From: Candidatus Aminicenantota bacterium
GTDB taxonomy: Bacteria > Acidobacteriota > Aminicenantia > UBA2199
DNA length: 48,296 nt
NCBI GenBank assembly: GCA_018262835.1
Contig: JADFDP010000010.1
Span: 1 to 48,296 of the forward strand
Direction: 5' to 3'
The notes below the pieces were generated by a model. That model was not told the origin of the DNA. It did not search any database and saw only the letters and a program-made list of their open reading frames with translations. Within the stretch, counting starts at the first letter, position 1. Each line of letters begins with the position of its first letter. Positions 23,771-32,704 of this stretch are shown piece by piece. The position numbers and the translations under genes are program-made.

Positions 23771-24802
23771 ATGGGGCTTTTTACGAACGTGTACAACTAT
23801 TTTTCTTCCGATCTAGCGATCGATCTGGGCACGGCCAACACGCTGGTATATATCCGGGGCAGGGGGATCGTCCTGCGGGAACCTTCCATTGTGGTGGTGG
23901 ATGACCGCAACGGCCGGATCCAGGCGGTCGGGATGGAAGCCAAAGACATGCTGGGCAAAACTCCGGCCAATATCCGCGTCATCAGGCCCATGAAGGACGG
24001 GGTGATCGCCGACTTTGAAACCACCGAAAAAATGCTGCAATATTTTATAAAAAAGACGCGGACCGGGAATCAGTTCCTGAAGCCGCGCATCGTGATCGGC
24101 ATTCCTTCTGAAATCACCCAGGTGGAGCGGCGGGCCGTGCGCGATGCCGCCCTGCGCGCCCGGGCCAATGAGGTTTTTCTGATCGAGCAGGCCATGGCCG
24201 CCGCCATCGGCGCCGATCTGCCGATCACCGAACCCGGGGGCAATATGATCGTGGATATCGGCGGCGGCACAACGGATGTCGCGGTCATCTCCCTCTCCGG
24301 AGTTGTGATCTCCAAGACGATCCGCATTGCCAGCAACGAAATGGACGAAGCCATCATCCAATACATCAAAAAGAAGTACAACATGCTGATCGGCGAGAGG
24401 ACGGCCGAACAGATAAAAATCAAGATTGGATCGGCTTTTCCGCTGGATGAGTCTTTGGAAATGGAAATCAAGGGCCGGGATCTGACTTACGGGATTCCCA
24501 AAACGCTCAATGTCAATGACAGCGAGATTCGTGAAGCGCTGGAAGGGGTTGTGCAGACGCTGATTGAAGTGGTAAAAAATACCTTGGAGAAGACCCCGCC
24601 GGAATTGGCGGCCGATATTGTCGACCGCGGCATCATCCTTTGCGGCGGCGGAGCATTGCTCAAAAACATGGACAAGCGCCTGCGGGAAGAGACCTCACTG
24701 CCGATCTTCATTGCCGATGACCCGCTGTCTTCCGTGGTTTTGGGAGCCGGAAAAATTCTTGAAAATTTGCCGCTACTGGAAAAAATCGGCAATGCCTTAT
24801 AA
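23771..24802 (+). CDS. mreB: Rod-shape actin homologue MreB
   Basis: The 343-residue protein is a standard MreB: IDLGTANTLVYIRGRGIVL (phosphate-binding loop 1), IGIPSEITQVERRAVRDAA, MIVDIGGGTTDVAVISLSG (phosphate 2), and IILCGGGALLKNMDKRL (adenosine site). MreB filaments on the inner membrane guide the elongasome. AAGGAG lies 7 nt before the ATG. mreC starts 11 nt before its stop, beginning a run of overlapping genes. Confidence 0.98.
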   Translation: MGLFTNVYNYFSSDLAIDLGTANTLVYIRGRGIVLREPSIVVVDDRNGRIQAVGMEAKDMLGKTPANIRVIRPMKDGVIADFETTEKMLQYFIKKTRTGNQFLKPRIVIGIPSEITQVERRAVRDAALRARANEVFLIEQAMAAAIGADLPITEPGGNMIVDIGGGTTDVAVISLSGVVISKTIRIASNEMDEAIIQYIKKKYNMLIGERTAEQIKIKIGSAFPLDESLEMEIKGRDLTYGIPKTLNVNDSEIREALEGVVQTLIEVVKNTLEKTPPELAADIVDRGIILCGGGALLKNMDKRLREETSLPIFIADDPLSSVVLGAGKILENLPLLEKIGNAL

Positions 24803-25610
24803 CAGAGTCAGGGGCGAACTAAGTACTGAAAAAAAGTCGGCGGTCCTGGTTTTGGTGCTGTTCGTCAACTTGATCCTGATCTCTTCCCAGATCATTTTGA
24901 AGAACCGCCAGTCGTTGCTGCAGGCGGCCGTTGCCAACGCGATCATGCCCCTGCAGCTTACGTTTCAGAAATCATCCGATTTCGTCATCGGCGAGCTGGA
25001 CCGGTACTTTTTTCTGCGGAACATATTTAAAAAATACCAAGTGCTGAAAAGACAGTACCTGGACCTGCGGCTTGAAAATTATGCGTTGAAAAGAGACCTG
25101 CGCGATCTGAACGTTCTGGACCGGGTCAAGAAAAAATTCGGCAAATTTCTTTTGGCGACCGTAATTTCGGTTGACATCAATTTCCCTTATGCCCAGGTCA
25201 TGATCGATCGGGGATCGCACTCCGGATTGGCGGAAAATGACGTGGTGCTGAACACCGATGCCGAATTGGTCGGAAAAATCGTCAAGCCGCTGACCGCTTT
25301 TTCGGCCCAGGTGCGCCTGATCACCAGCGCCATCGGCGGTACCGGGGCTTATATCGAGAGCAACATGCTGGAGGGCCTGCTCAAGGGCGAAAACCGGGAG
25401 GAATGTGGCTTCCAATATCTCCTGGCCAACAAGCCCGTAAGCATCGGCGACCCGGTGATCACGTCTGGCAGTGATTTGATCTATCCCAACTACCTGCCAA
25501 TCGGAAAGGTGACGGGAATCGAAAAGGATTATTTGACCCAAAAAATTTCCGTCCGGCCATTTTTTGTCGATAAACCGCTGAAAAAACTGGTGATCATGCT
25601 CCATGAATAA
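24792..25610 (+). CDS. mreC: Rod-shape-determining protein MreC
   Basis: The 272-residue protein has one N-terminal transmembrane helix (about 15-36), a coiled coil (about 75-105, KYQVLKRQYLDLRLENYALKRDL) and the two beta-domains of MreC (LATVISVDINFPYAQVMIDRG, GLAENDVVLNTDAELVGKIV, PVITSGSDLIYPNYLPIGKV). MreC bridges MreB/MreD with PBP2 in the periplasm. ATG 24792 overlaps mreB by 11 nt and is chosen over a longer open frame starting inside mreB. Confidence 0.95.
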   Translation: MPYNRVRGELSTEKKSAVLVLVLFVNLILISSQIILKNRQSLLQAAVANAIMPLQLTFQKSSDFVIGELDRYFFLRNIFKKYQVLKRQYLDLRLENYALKRDLRDLNVLDRVKKKFGKFLLATVISVDINFPYAQVMIDRGSHSGLAENDVVLNTDAELVGKIVKPLTAFSAQVRLITSAIGGTGAYIESNMLEGLLKGENREECGFQYLLANKPVSIGDPVITSGSDLIYPNYLPIGKVTGIEKDYLTQKISVRPFFVDKPLKKLVIMLHE

Positions 25611-26076
25611 CCGTTTCCGCAATATTCTGTTCGTCATCCTGGTCATCGGCCAGGTCGCCATTTCCCGCTATTACCATTCCTGGCGCTTTAATGTCGATCT
25701 TTTGTACCTGATCATTTTTTATATCGCCATCAAATCGGGATTCCTGCCCGGCATCCTCACCGCCACTTTTATCGGCCTGTGTTCCGACTATTTGTCTGGG
25801 GGCATCATTGGGGTTTTTTCTTTTTCGCGCACCCTGGCCGCTTATCTTCTAAACGTCCTGGCTCGTTTCCTGGACTTGAAAAAAAATGTTTTTGTTTTTT
25901 TGCTGATTTTTGTTTCCTTATTCCTGTCCAATCTGCTGGCCTTTCTTTTTTATGTTTTGATCTTTCGTTTGCGGATCACGGCCAGCCTCCTGCTTTTTCA
26001 GCCGTTGTCCACCGCCATCGTCGGCACGATCATTCTGGGATTCAAGAAAGTGAAATCCCTGCTCGATGTATCTTAG
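25603..26076 (+). CDS. mreD: Rod-shape-determining protein MreD
   Basis: The 157-residue protein is almost wholly hydrophobic, with about five or six membrane helices, and carries the family stretch YLIIFYIAIKSGFLPGILTATFIGLCSDYLSGGIIGVFSF. It sits between mreC (8-nt overlap) and mrdA (11-nt overlap), the usual location. MreD is an inner-membrane elongasome part. Confidence 0.93.
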   Translation: MNNRFRNILFVILVIGQVAISRYYHSWRFNVDLLYLIIFYIAIKSGFLPGILTATFIGLCSDYLSGGIIGVFSFSRTLAAYLLNVLARFLDLKKNVFVFLLIFVSLFLSNLLAFLFYVLIFRLRITASLLLFQPLSTAIVGTIILGFKKVKSLLDVS

Positions 26077-27883
26077 CAAAAGGAAGCTGACCTCCGAGTA
26101 CGTTAAAAAAGCGGTCGTGCTCTCGACCATTTTCCTGATCGTCATTTTTGCCGGAATTTTCCTGGCATTTTGGAACATCCAGATACTGCAAAATGAAAGC
26201 TACAACCGGCTGGCCATTAAAAATATCACCCGCCTGATCGAGTTGCCGGCGCCGCGGGGGCTTGTCGTGGACCGTCACGGGACGGTGCTTGCAGAAAACA
26301 AGATCAATTTCACCCTTTACCTGGTCCGGGAGAATGTGGGAAGCTTGGAAAAAGCCGTTCAAATGGCCAGTTTTTTTTCCGGCAAAAACACCGCGGCCAT
26401 CCGCCGGATCATTGACAAATTCAAAAGGCATGCCAATTTCTACCGCATTCCGATCAAAAGCAACCTGCCGCGGAGCACGGTCATTTTCATCCAGAGCCGC
26501 CAGGACGAATTCCCTGAGTTTGAGATCGGCATGGAACCCAGCCGGACCTATCCCCTGGGCGATCACGCCGCCCATGTGCTGGGCCAGATTTCGGAAATCG
26601 GCGACGCGGAACTCAATGCCGGTGCGGCCGCGGCTTACGGCCTGGGTGACCTGATCGGCCGCAGCGGGATCGAAAAACAATATGAGCCGTTCTTGAGAGG
26701 AACGAAGGGCAGCCAGACCGTGATCAAGAACAATGTGGAAAGGATCCAGCAAATCCGTTCCGAAATCACCCCGATTATTGGAGACACCGTGGTCCTCACC
26801 CTGGATCTCCAGTTGCAGGAATTCATTGAGAATTTGCTGGCCGGCGAGAACGGCGCCGTCGGTGTCCTGGATCTGAAAACCGGCGGTCTTCTGGCCCTGG
26901 TCAGCAAACCTGAGTTTGATCCCGAAGTCTTTTCACGGGAAATGGGCTGGGAGGAGTGGCAGGCGATCAGCAACGATCCGCAAAAGCCGCTGCAGAACAA
27001 ATTCTTGCAGGGGATCTATTCGCCCGGCTCCGTTTTTAAGATCATCATGGCCCTGGCCGGCCTGCAGGAAAAGATCATCACGCCGGCCACAACGGTTTTT
27101 TGTTCGGGCAGCCAGGTTTTTTACGACCGCGTGTTTCACTGCTGGAATCCCAGCGGTCACGGCCCGGTGAACATTTTTTCGGCGCTGCAAAATTCCTGCA
27201 ATATTTATTTTTACAACCTGGGCAAAAAGCTGAATATCGATACCATCGCCCGCTATGCCCGGATCCTGGGCCTGGGGAGCCAAAGCGGCATCGACCTGCC
27301 CAATGAGAATTCCGGGCTGGTGCCCGACAGCGCCTGGAAGATGAATGCGTTTCACCAGAGGTGGTTCCCGGGCGAAACCATATCGGTGGCCATCGGCCAC
27401 GGCAGCCTGAATGTCACCCCGGTGCAATTGCTCAAAATGATCGCCACCGTGGCCCTGCGCGGGCGCACGCCGAAATTGCACCTGCTGCAAAGAATTGAAA
27501 AACAGGGGAAAATCATCAAGGAATTCACCCCGGAGTTTACCCGAGTCCCCATCGCCAAGGAAAATTTCGATCTGGTCTGTGAAGGCCTGTTCCGCGTGGT
27601 CAACGACGAAGGAACCGGCCGGGCGGCAAAAATACAAGGGTTGGATATATGCGGCAAAACTGGAACTGGCCAGATCCTTGCCAAAGAAAACCCCCGCTAT
27701 AAAATATTGACCCAGGAAAAAAGATTCATGCCCAATTCCTGGTTCGTTTCTTTCGCACCCAGGAAAGACCCGCGCCTGGCTATTGTGGTTCTGGTGGAGA
27801 ACGGCGGAGATGCGGGCGCCATCGCTGCGCCGCTGGCGGCCCAGATATACAAAAAATATTTTGAAAATGAAGGACTACTTTAA
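26066..27883 (+). CDS. mrdA: Penicillin-binding protein 2, elongasome transpeptidase
   Basis: This 605-residue class B PBP has an N-terminal membrane helix (about 17-36), the pedestal motif PAPRGLVVDRHGTVLAEN, the dimerisation block and GRSGIEKQYEPFLRG. The transpeptidase domain shows SxxK in SPGSVFKI, SCN in QNSCNIYFYN, and KTGTGQ near the end. It cross-links peptidoglycan during elongation with RodA. mreD overlaps its start by 11 nt, and rodA begins 17 nt before its stop. Confidence 0.97.
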   Translation: MYLSKRKLTSEYVKKAVVLSTIFLIVIFAGIFLAFWNIQILQNESYNRLAIKNITRLIELPAPRGLVVDRHGTVLAENKINFTLYLVRENVGSLEKAVQMASFFSGKNTAAIRRIIDKFKRHANFYRIPIKSNLPRSTVIFIQSRQDEFPEFEIGMEPSRTYPLGDHAAHVLGQISEIGDAELNAGAAAAYGLGDLIGRSGIEKQYEPFLRGTKGSQTVIKNNVERIQQIRSEITPIIGDTVVLTLDLQLQEFIENLLAGENGAVGVLDLKTGGLLALVSKPEFDPEVFSREMGWEEWQAISNDPQKPLQNKFLQGIYSPGSVFKIIMALAGLQEKIITPATTVFCSGSQVFYDRVFHCWNPSGHGPVNIFSALQNSCNIYFYNLGKKLNIDTIARYARILGLGSQSGIDLPNENSGLVPDSAWKMNAFHQRWFPGETISVAIGHGSLNVTPVQLLKMIATVALRGRTPKLHLLQRIEKQGKIIKEFTPEFTRVPIAKENFDLVCEGLFRVVNDEGTGRAAKIQGLDICGKTGTGQILAKENPRYKILTQEKRFMPNSWFVSFAPRKDPRLAIVVLVENGGDAGAIAAPLAAQIYKKYFENEGLL

Positions 27884-28937
27884 ATATTTCGACAAGCTCA
27901 CATTTGCCTTGCTGCTGCTGCTGGCCATAATCGGGATATTCCTGGTTTACAGCGCCGGTTACTCGACGCAGGAAGTTTATTTTCTGAAGCAATCGGCGTG
28001 GCTGGTCTTTTCTCTGCTGGTCTTTTTTATCGTTTTTGCGCTCAAGACCGATTTCATTTTTCGCAAGGCCATCGCGGTCTACCTGGCGTTGCTCGTCATC
28101 CTGGCCCTGCAAATCGCTATTGGGGGAACCGTGGCCAGGACCAAAAGCTGGTTCCGCCTCTGGGGGATCGGCTTCCAGTTTTCGGAATTCGTCAAGATCC
28201 CCCTGGCGCTGGTTCTGGCCAAGATATTGACCCAATTCGAAGTGATCAATGGCAGGGCCTTCATCAAAGCGATCGTGGTCATCGCCGTTCCCATGGCTTT
28301 GATCATCCTTCAGCCCGATATGGGGGTTTCCTTCATCCTCTGTGCCTTCGTGCCGCTGGTGATCTTGTTGAAAAAGATCAAACCGGCGGTACTGGTGGTG
28401 TCTCTCCTGCTGGTGTTCTTAGGCGGCATCGTCGGCTGGTATTCCGTTTTGAAACCGTACCAGAAGAACCGCATTATTTCTTTCCTGAATCCCTCCGAAT
28501 TCAAAACATCGACCGGTTATCATGTCATTCAGTCCAAGATCGCCATCGGCTCGGGCGGTCTGGCCGGCAAAGGTTATCTCAAGGGCTCCCAGTCACAGTA
28601 CCAGTTCCTGCCTGCCCGGCACACGGATTTCATTGTTTCGGTTATCGGCGAGGAATTCGGTTTCATTAATACCAGCATTCTGTTTTTCATTTTCTTCCTG
28701 GTCTTCTACCGCCAGTTCAAGTTCACTTTTCAAAATGACGAGGAATTCTATTTCGTCTACCTTTTCAATGGCCTGATCCTGTTCCAATTCGTGATCAATG
28801 TGTCCATGGCCATCGGTTTCTTCCCGGTATTGGGGATATCCCTGCCCTTTGTCTCCTACGGCGGTTCATCGCTTTTGTCATTCTTCATCGGTGAAGCCAT
28901 CATCTTCCGCATCAAGATCAATAATTTCTTGGCATGA
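27867..28937 (+). CDS. rodA: RodA, SEDS peptidoglycan glycosyltransferase
   Basis: The 356-residue protein has about ten membrane helices and SEDS signatures: KSWFRLWGIGFQFSEFVKIPLAL, ILQPDMGVSFIL, YHVIQSKIAIGSGGLAGKGYLKGSQ (split here), and FLPARHTDFIVSVIGEEFG with the catalytic Asp. The end GISLPFVSYGGSSLLSFF is diagnostic. It polymerises lipid II with PBP2. ATG 27867 overlaps mrdA by 17 nt; a longer frame inside mrdA is rejected. The next gene overlaps its stop as ATGA. Confidence 0.96.
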   Translation: MKDYFKYFDKLTFALLLLLAIIGIFLVYSAGYSTQEVYFLKQSAWLVFSLLVFFIVFALKTDFIFRKAIAVYLALLVILALQIAIGGTVARTKSWFRLWGIGFQFSEFVKIPLALVLAKILTQFEVINGRAFIKAIVVIAVPMALIILQPDMGVSFILCAFVPLVILLKKIKPAVLVVSLLLVFLGGIVGWYSVLKPYQKNRIISFLNPSEFKTSTGYHVIQSKIAIGSGGLAGKGYLKGSQSQYQFLPARHTDFIVSVIGEEFGFINTSILFFIFFLVFYRQFKFTFQNDEEFYFVYLFNGLILFQFVINVSMAIGFFPVLGISLPFVSYGGSSLLSFFIGEAIIFRIKINNFLA

Positions 28938-31333
28938 GCATGGGCGTGTTCCTCGACCTCATCAAAAATCCCCAGGCCTACGTTGGCAGGGAGATCAATT
29001 CCAACCGCCGGGGATTCAACCGCAGCAACATCAACATCTGCCTGGTTTTTCCCGATACCTACGCCATTGGCATGAGCCATTCCGGGATTAAAATCCTTTA
29101 TCATCTGCTCAATGGCCTGGACGGCGTGCATGCTGAAAGGGCTTTTGTGCCTGAACCGGAGAATATCCCGATTTTCAAGGAAAACAACATGCCGCTGTTT
29201 TCGCTGGAAAACAAGATACCTCTCGCACGATTCGATCTGATCGGTTTCTCCCTGCTTAGCGAACTGAATTCCACCAACGTGTTGCAGGTCCTGGAAATGA
29301 GCGGCTTGCCCCTGTTCTCCGCCCAGCGGGGCGAGAGTGATCCCTGGGTGGCCGCCGGGGGGATCGCCGCAGCCAATCCCGAGCCCATGCGGGCATTCAT
29401 CGATCTTTTCGCCTTCGGCGACGGAGAAGCCGTTTTCCCTGATCTGGTCGCGGTTTTGAAAGCGGCGCGTCGCGAAAAAAGGGTACGGGCCGAAGTCTTG
29501 AAGGATTTTGACCGCGTGGATGGGGTTTATGTCCCCAGCCTGTATGCATTGAAAAAAACGGGCCCCTATCTGGTTCCCGACCTCGGGGACAAGCGGATCA
29601 AAAAGCGGGTATGCCCGGACCTGAACCGCATCCCGGCCGAACCGGCGGAGATTGTGCCTATTTGCGATGTGGTCTTCAATCGTCTGAACATTGAGATCGC
29701 CCGCGGCTGTCCCCAGAATTGCCGTTTCTGCCAGGCCAAATCCTATTATGCTCCCTTCCGCACCAGGGAACCCGGGCCTACCCTTGATTTCATTAAGGAA
29801 TCCCTGGCCGCGACCGGCTATGAGTCCTTTTCACTGGCTTCGCTTAGTTCGGGTGACTACCCCGGCCTGCCGGAACTGCTGCGGCGGATCCCGACAATCG
29901 TGCCACCCGATATTTCTTTTTCCATCCCCTCTCTGCGCCCTTCGACCCTGAGCGACGAAATGCTTGCCACCCTGGCCATGTTCCGCAAAACAGGAATCAC
30001 CATCGTCCCGGAAGCCGGCAGTGAGCGCCTGCGCCGGGCCATCAATAAAAATGTCACTGATGCCGAAATTTTTCAGGCCCTGGATATCGCCTGGCGACAT
30101 CGCTGGCAGAAAATAAAAATGTATTTCATGCTCGGCTTGCCCGGCGAGACCATGGAAGACATCGAAGCCATTATCCTGTTGCTGGAAAAAGTGCTGGCCA
30201 TGGCCAGAACCCGGCAGGCTCGGGTCAGTATCCACGCTTCGTTCTCATCCTTCGTGCCCAAACCGCATACCCCGCTGCAATGGGCGGCCAGGGCCGCTGT
30301 AGAAGAACTTGAAGAAAAAATGGCTGTGATAAAAAACCGGCTGAAGCGCCATAAAAACCTTGACTTGGATTTTCATTCGGCCCCCCGGGGCATGATCGAA
30401 ACCATTTTGGCGCGCGGCGATGCCCGAGTCGGCGACATTTTGCTGCAGGTCTTCCGGCGTGGCGAGATCTTTTCCGCCTGGGACGCCCATTTCCATTTGC
30501 CGGTTTGGGAGGAATGGATCCGGCAGACGGGTGGAGAGATTTTTCTGTCCGAGTTCCCGCTTGCGGCCGAACTTCCCTGGGACTTTGTTGAATTGAATTA
30601 CCGCAAACCGTATCTGGCCGAGGAGTACAGGCGAAGCCGGGCGGCAGAGCCGACACCGCCTTGCGCTGCGGAGGATTGCGCTGCCTGCGGGGGCTGCCGG
30701 TTCGGCCGGAAGGAATTTCCCTCCCCGCTCTGGGCAGGCGCAGCGGGACCGACGCTCGCCCCCCCTGCCGCGTACCGGCGGCTGCGCCTGCGCTACGAGA
30801 AAAAAGACGACCTGCGTTTTTTATCGCATTTGGCGATGATGCAATACCTGGAGCGGCTTTTACGGAAATCAGGGCTGTTTTTCAAATACAGCGAAGGGTT
30901 TCATCCACGCATCAAAATGGCCGCGCTGCCGCCGCTGCCCGTTGGCGCGCAAGGATTCGCCGAGGTGATCGAGGTCCATGTGGCAGGCGACCTGGGGGAT
31001 AAGGAAGTGCTGGAAGCGCTGAACCGGCCGCTGCCGGACTTTCAGTTCAAAAAGGCCCTTTTTGTCGGTGCCGATGCCTCGTTCCACAAGGATCTGCAGT
31101 TCATTGAATTTTTCTTTGCCCGGAGCGAAGCAATGCCCGCCGACGGGAAGGTCGCGGCCCTGATGTTTGCCGGCGACAGTTTTTCGCTCAGCGAAGAGGG
31201 GCTGTCTTTGAAAATGGATTACGCCCATGGCGGTCAGGAACGTTTCGCCCGCATTTACAAAATACTCGACCCGGAGCGAAAATGGACATCCCGTTTGAGC
31301 CGAACCGCGGTCAGTTTTAAAAATGAAAATTGA
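28934..31333 (+). CDS. Radical SAM protein (TIGR03960-like) fused to a DUF2344 domain
   Basis: The 799-residue protein combines an N-terminal B12-binding-like region (residues about 35-200), a radical SAM core with Cys259-x3-Cys263-x2-Cys266 (RGCPQNCRFC), and a C-terminal DUF2344 domain (from about 615, RLRLRYEKKDDLRFLSHLAMMQYLERLLRKSG). The segment before DUF2344 has a further Cys group, C-x4-C-x2-C-x2-C in CAAEDCAACGGC, which could bind a second metal or cluster. The reaction is unknown; the family is often linked to RNA-related genes. Here it shares ATGA with rodA and overlaps a tRNA/rRNA methyltransferase gene by 11 nt, keeping an RNA theme. Confidence 0.93.
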   Translation: MSMGVFLDLIKNPQAYVGREINSNRRGFNRSNINICLVFPDTYAIGMSHSGIKILYHLLNGLDGVHAERAFVPEPENIPIFKENNMPLFSLENKIPLARFDLIGFSLLSELNSTNVLQVLEMSGLPLFSAQRGESDPWVAAGGIAAANPEPMRAFIDLFAFGDGEAVFPDLVAVLKAARREKRVRAEVLKDFDRVDGVYVPSLYALKKTGPYLVPDLGDKRIKKRVCPDLNRIPAEPAEIVPICDVVFNRLNIEIARGCPQNCRFCQAKSYYAPFRTREPGPTLDFIKESLAATGYESFSLASLSSGDYPGLPELLRRIPTIVPPDISFSIPSLRPSTLSDEMLATLAMFRKTGITIVPEAGSERLRRAINKNVTDAEIFQALDIAWRHRWQKIKMYFMLGLPGETMEDIEAIILLLEKVLAMARTRQARVSIHASFSSFVPKPHTPLQWAARAAVEELEEKMAVIKNRLKRHKNLDLDFHSAPRGMIETILARGDARVGDILLQVFRRGEIFSAWDAHFHLPVWEEWIRQTGGEIFLSEFPLAAELPWDFVELNYRKPYLAEEYRRSRAAEPTPPCAAEDCAACGGCRFGRKEFPSPLWAGAAGPTLAPPAAYRRLRLRYEKKDDLRFLSHLAMMQYLERLLRKSGLFFKYSEGFHPRIKMAALPPLPVGAQGFAEVIEVHVAGDLGDKEVLEALNRPLPDFQFKKALFVGADASFHKDLQFIEFFFARSEAMPADGKVAALMFAGDSFSLSEEGLSLKMDYAHGGQERFARIYKILDPERKWTSRLSRTAVSFKNEN

Positions 31334-32078
31334 AATCCATTCCCGCGCCAACCCCCGCCTTAAAGAATTGCTGGCCGCAAAGGAAAAATTGTTCTTTTTT
31401 GAAGGGGAAAAATTGGTCTGCGACATTCTGACCCGCAAACTCACGGTAAAGCAACTGCTGGTGAGCGCGGAAGGAGAAAGCTGCCTGCCCGAGATCGCGG
31501 CCACGGTCGAGGAGTACTGGCGGGTCAGCAGCCAGGTGCTGGGGAAAGTATCCGAACTGAAAAGCCGGCCGCAGATGGTCGCCGTGCTGGACGTTGCGGA
31601 CGGAGAAATTGATTTCAGCCGGCAAAAGATCGCGCTGGGTTTGGTCGGCGTCCAGGACCCGGGCAACCTGGGAACGGTGTTCCGTTGTGCTTCGGCCTTT
31701 GGCGTGTCGGCTTTGGCCCTGGCCGGCGGCTGCGTGCGCGCCAACCATCCCAAGGTGATCCGCAGCGCCCAGACGGCCCTTTTGGATGTCCCTTTCCAGG
31801 TTTTTCCTACCGTGGATGCCTTGATCGCCAAAGCCCGGGCCCGGAAAGCCCATGTGTATGTGACCGGCTCGCATCTTGGCGGATCCTCCTTGCCTGTGTC
31901 GCGCATGGAATTCCCCTGCCTGCTGCTTTTTGGCAACGAGGGCCGAGGGTTGGAAATGCGGCTGCTTGAGCGTTTCCCCATGATCCGCCTCGAGCAGAAA
32001 GAGCGCATCGATTCGCTCAATGTCGCCGTCAGCGCCTGCATCCTGATGCATGACCTGCAAAGACTTTGCGGCCTGTGA
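31323..32078 (+). CDS. TrmH/SpoU-family RNA 2'-O-methyltransferase
   Basis: The 251-residue protein has an N-terminal substrate-binding part (NPRLKELLAAKEKLFFFEGEKLV) and a SPOUT trefoil-knot domain with motif 1 LVGVQDPGNLGTVFRCASAFG, motif 2 LLLFGNEGRGLE and motif 3 RIDSLNVAVSACILMHDL. Such enzymes methylate ribose in rRNA or tRNA using S-adenosylmethionine; the target is not evident. It overlaps the radical SAM gene by 11 nt and queH by 4 nt (GTGA). Confidence 0.92.
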   Translation: MKIEIHSRANPRLKELLAAKEKLFFFEGEKLVCDILTRKLTVKQLLVSAEGESCLPEIAATVEEYWRVSSQVLGKVSELKSRPQMVAVLDVADGEIDFSRQKIALGLVGVQDPGNLGTVFRCASAFGVSALALAGGCVRANHPKVIRSAQTALLDVPFQVFPTVDALIAKARARKAHVYVTGSHLGGSSLPVSRMEFPCLLLFGNEGRGLEMRLLERFPMIRLEQKERIDSLNVAVSACILMHDLQRLCGL

Positions 32079-32641
32079 AACAAAAGCTTTTGCTTCATGT
32101 ATGCTGCGGACCCTGTTCGCTGCACGTACTGCAAAAGCTGCAGGCGGATTACGCCGCCAGCGGTTTTTTTTGCAATCCCAATATCCAGCCTTTTCGGGAA
32201 TTTGAATTCCGCCGCCTGGAACTGGCAAAAATTGCGGAGAAATTCGCCTGGCCCATGGTCTACGCCGCTTACGACACGCGGGAATGGTTTGCCGCCATCC
32301 GTGGACTGGAATGGGAACCCGAACGGGGCAGGCGCTGTCCGGTATGCTTCCGCTTCCGGCTGGAAAAAACATTTCTTTACGCCCGGGAGCACGGGTTCGA
32401 TGTCGTGGCCTCCACTCTGTCGATCAGCCCTTACAAAGTGACGGCTCAGATCAATGAACAGGGCTTGCTGCTGGCTGAAAAGTACGGCATAGCCTTTTTG
32501 CCGGAGAACTTCAAAAAAAACAACGGTTTTCTCATCTCCCGCCGCCAGGCGGAGGCCTTGGGGGTCAAGCATCAGGATTACTGCGGCTGCGTCTATTCAA
32601 AAACGGAAAAGCTGCTGCGCCTGCGCAAAATGACCAAGTAA
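32075..32641 (+). CDS. queH: Epoxyqueuosine reductase QueH
   Basis: The 188-residue protein shows the QueH cysteines: LHVCCGPCSLHVL at the N-terminus, RRCPVCFRFRLEK in the middle, and HQDYCGCVYS near the end, which hold an iron-sulfur cluster and a second metal. QueH does the last step of queuosine synthesis in tRNA, replacing the B12-dependent QueG. The GTG at 32075 gives a 4-nt overlap (GTGA) with the methyltransferase gene; a TTG at 32066 is an alternative. No other que genes are in the window. Confidence 0.93.
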   Translation: MKQKLLLHVCCGPCSLHVLQKLQADYAASGFFCNPNIQPFREFEFRRLELAKIAEKFAWPMVYAAYDTREWFAAIRGLEWEPERGRRCPVCFRFRLEKTFLYAREHGFDVVASTLSISPYKVTAQINEQGLLLAEKYGIAFLPENFKKNNGFLISRRQAEALGVKHQDYCGCVYSKTEKLLRLRKMTK

Positions 32642-32666
32642 CGGCGGCTTTTCCCTCCTGAACGGT

Positions 32667-32695
32667 TTGCATTTATGGTACCGATATGGTAAATT
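32667..32695 (+). promoter_or_regulatory. Possible internal promoter before the PASTA-protein gene
   Basis: TTGCAT (32667-32672), 17-bp spacer, TAAATT (32690-32695), 9 nt before ATG 32705. The 63-bp gap is the largest break between mreB and uvrC. AAGG 5 nt before the ATG could serve as a weak ribosome site instead. Confidence 0.4.
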
Positions 32696-32704
32696 AAGGC
32701 CCTG

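Noticed and set aside
30869-32572. 567-codon minus-strand open frame
   Set aside because: It covers the ends of three well-identified plus-strand genes (radical SAM, TrmH, QueH) and has no family features.
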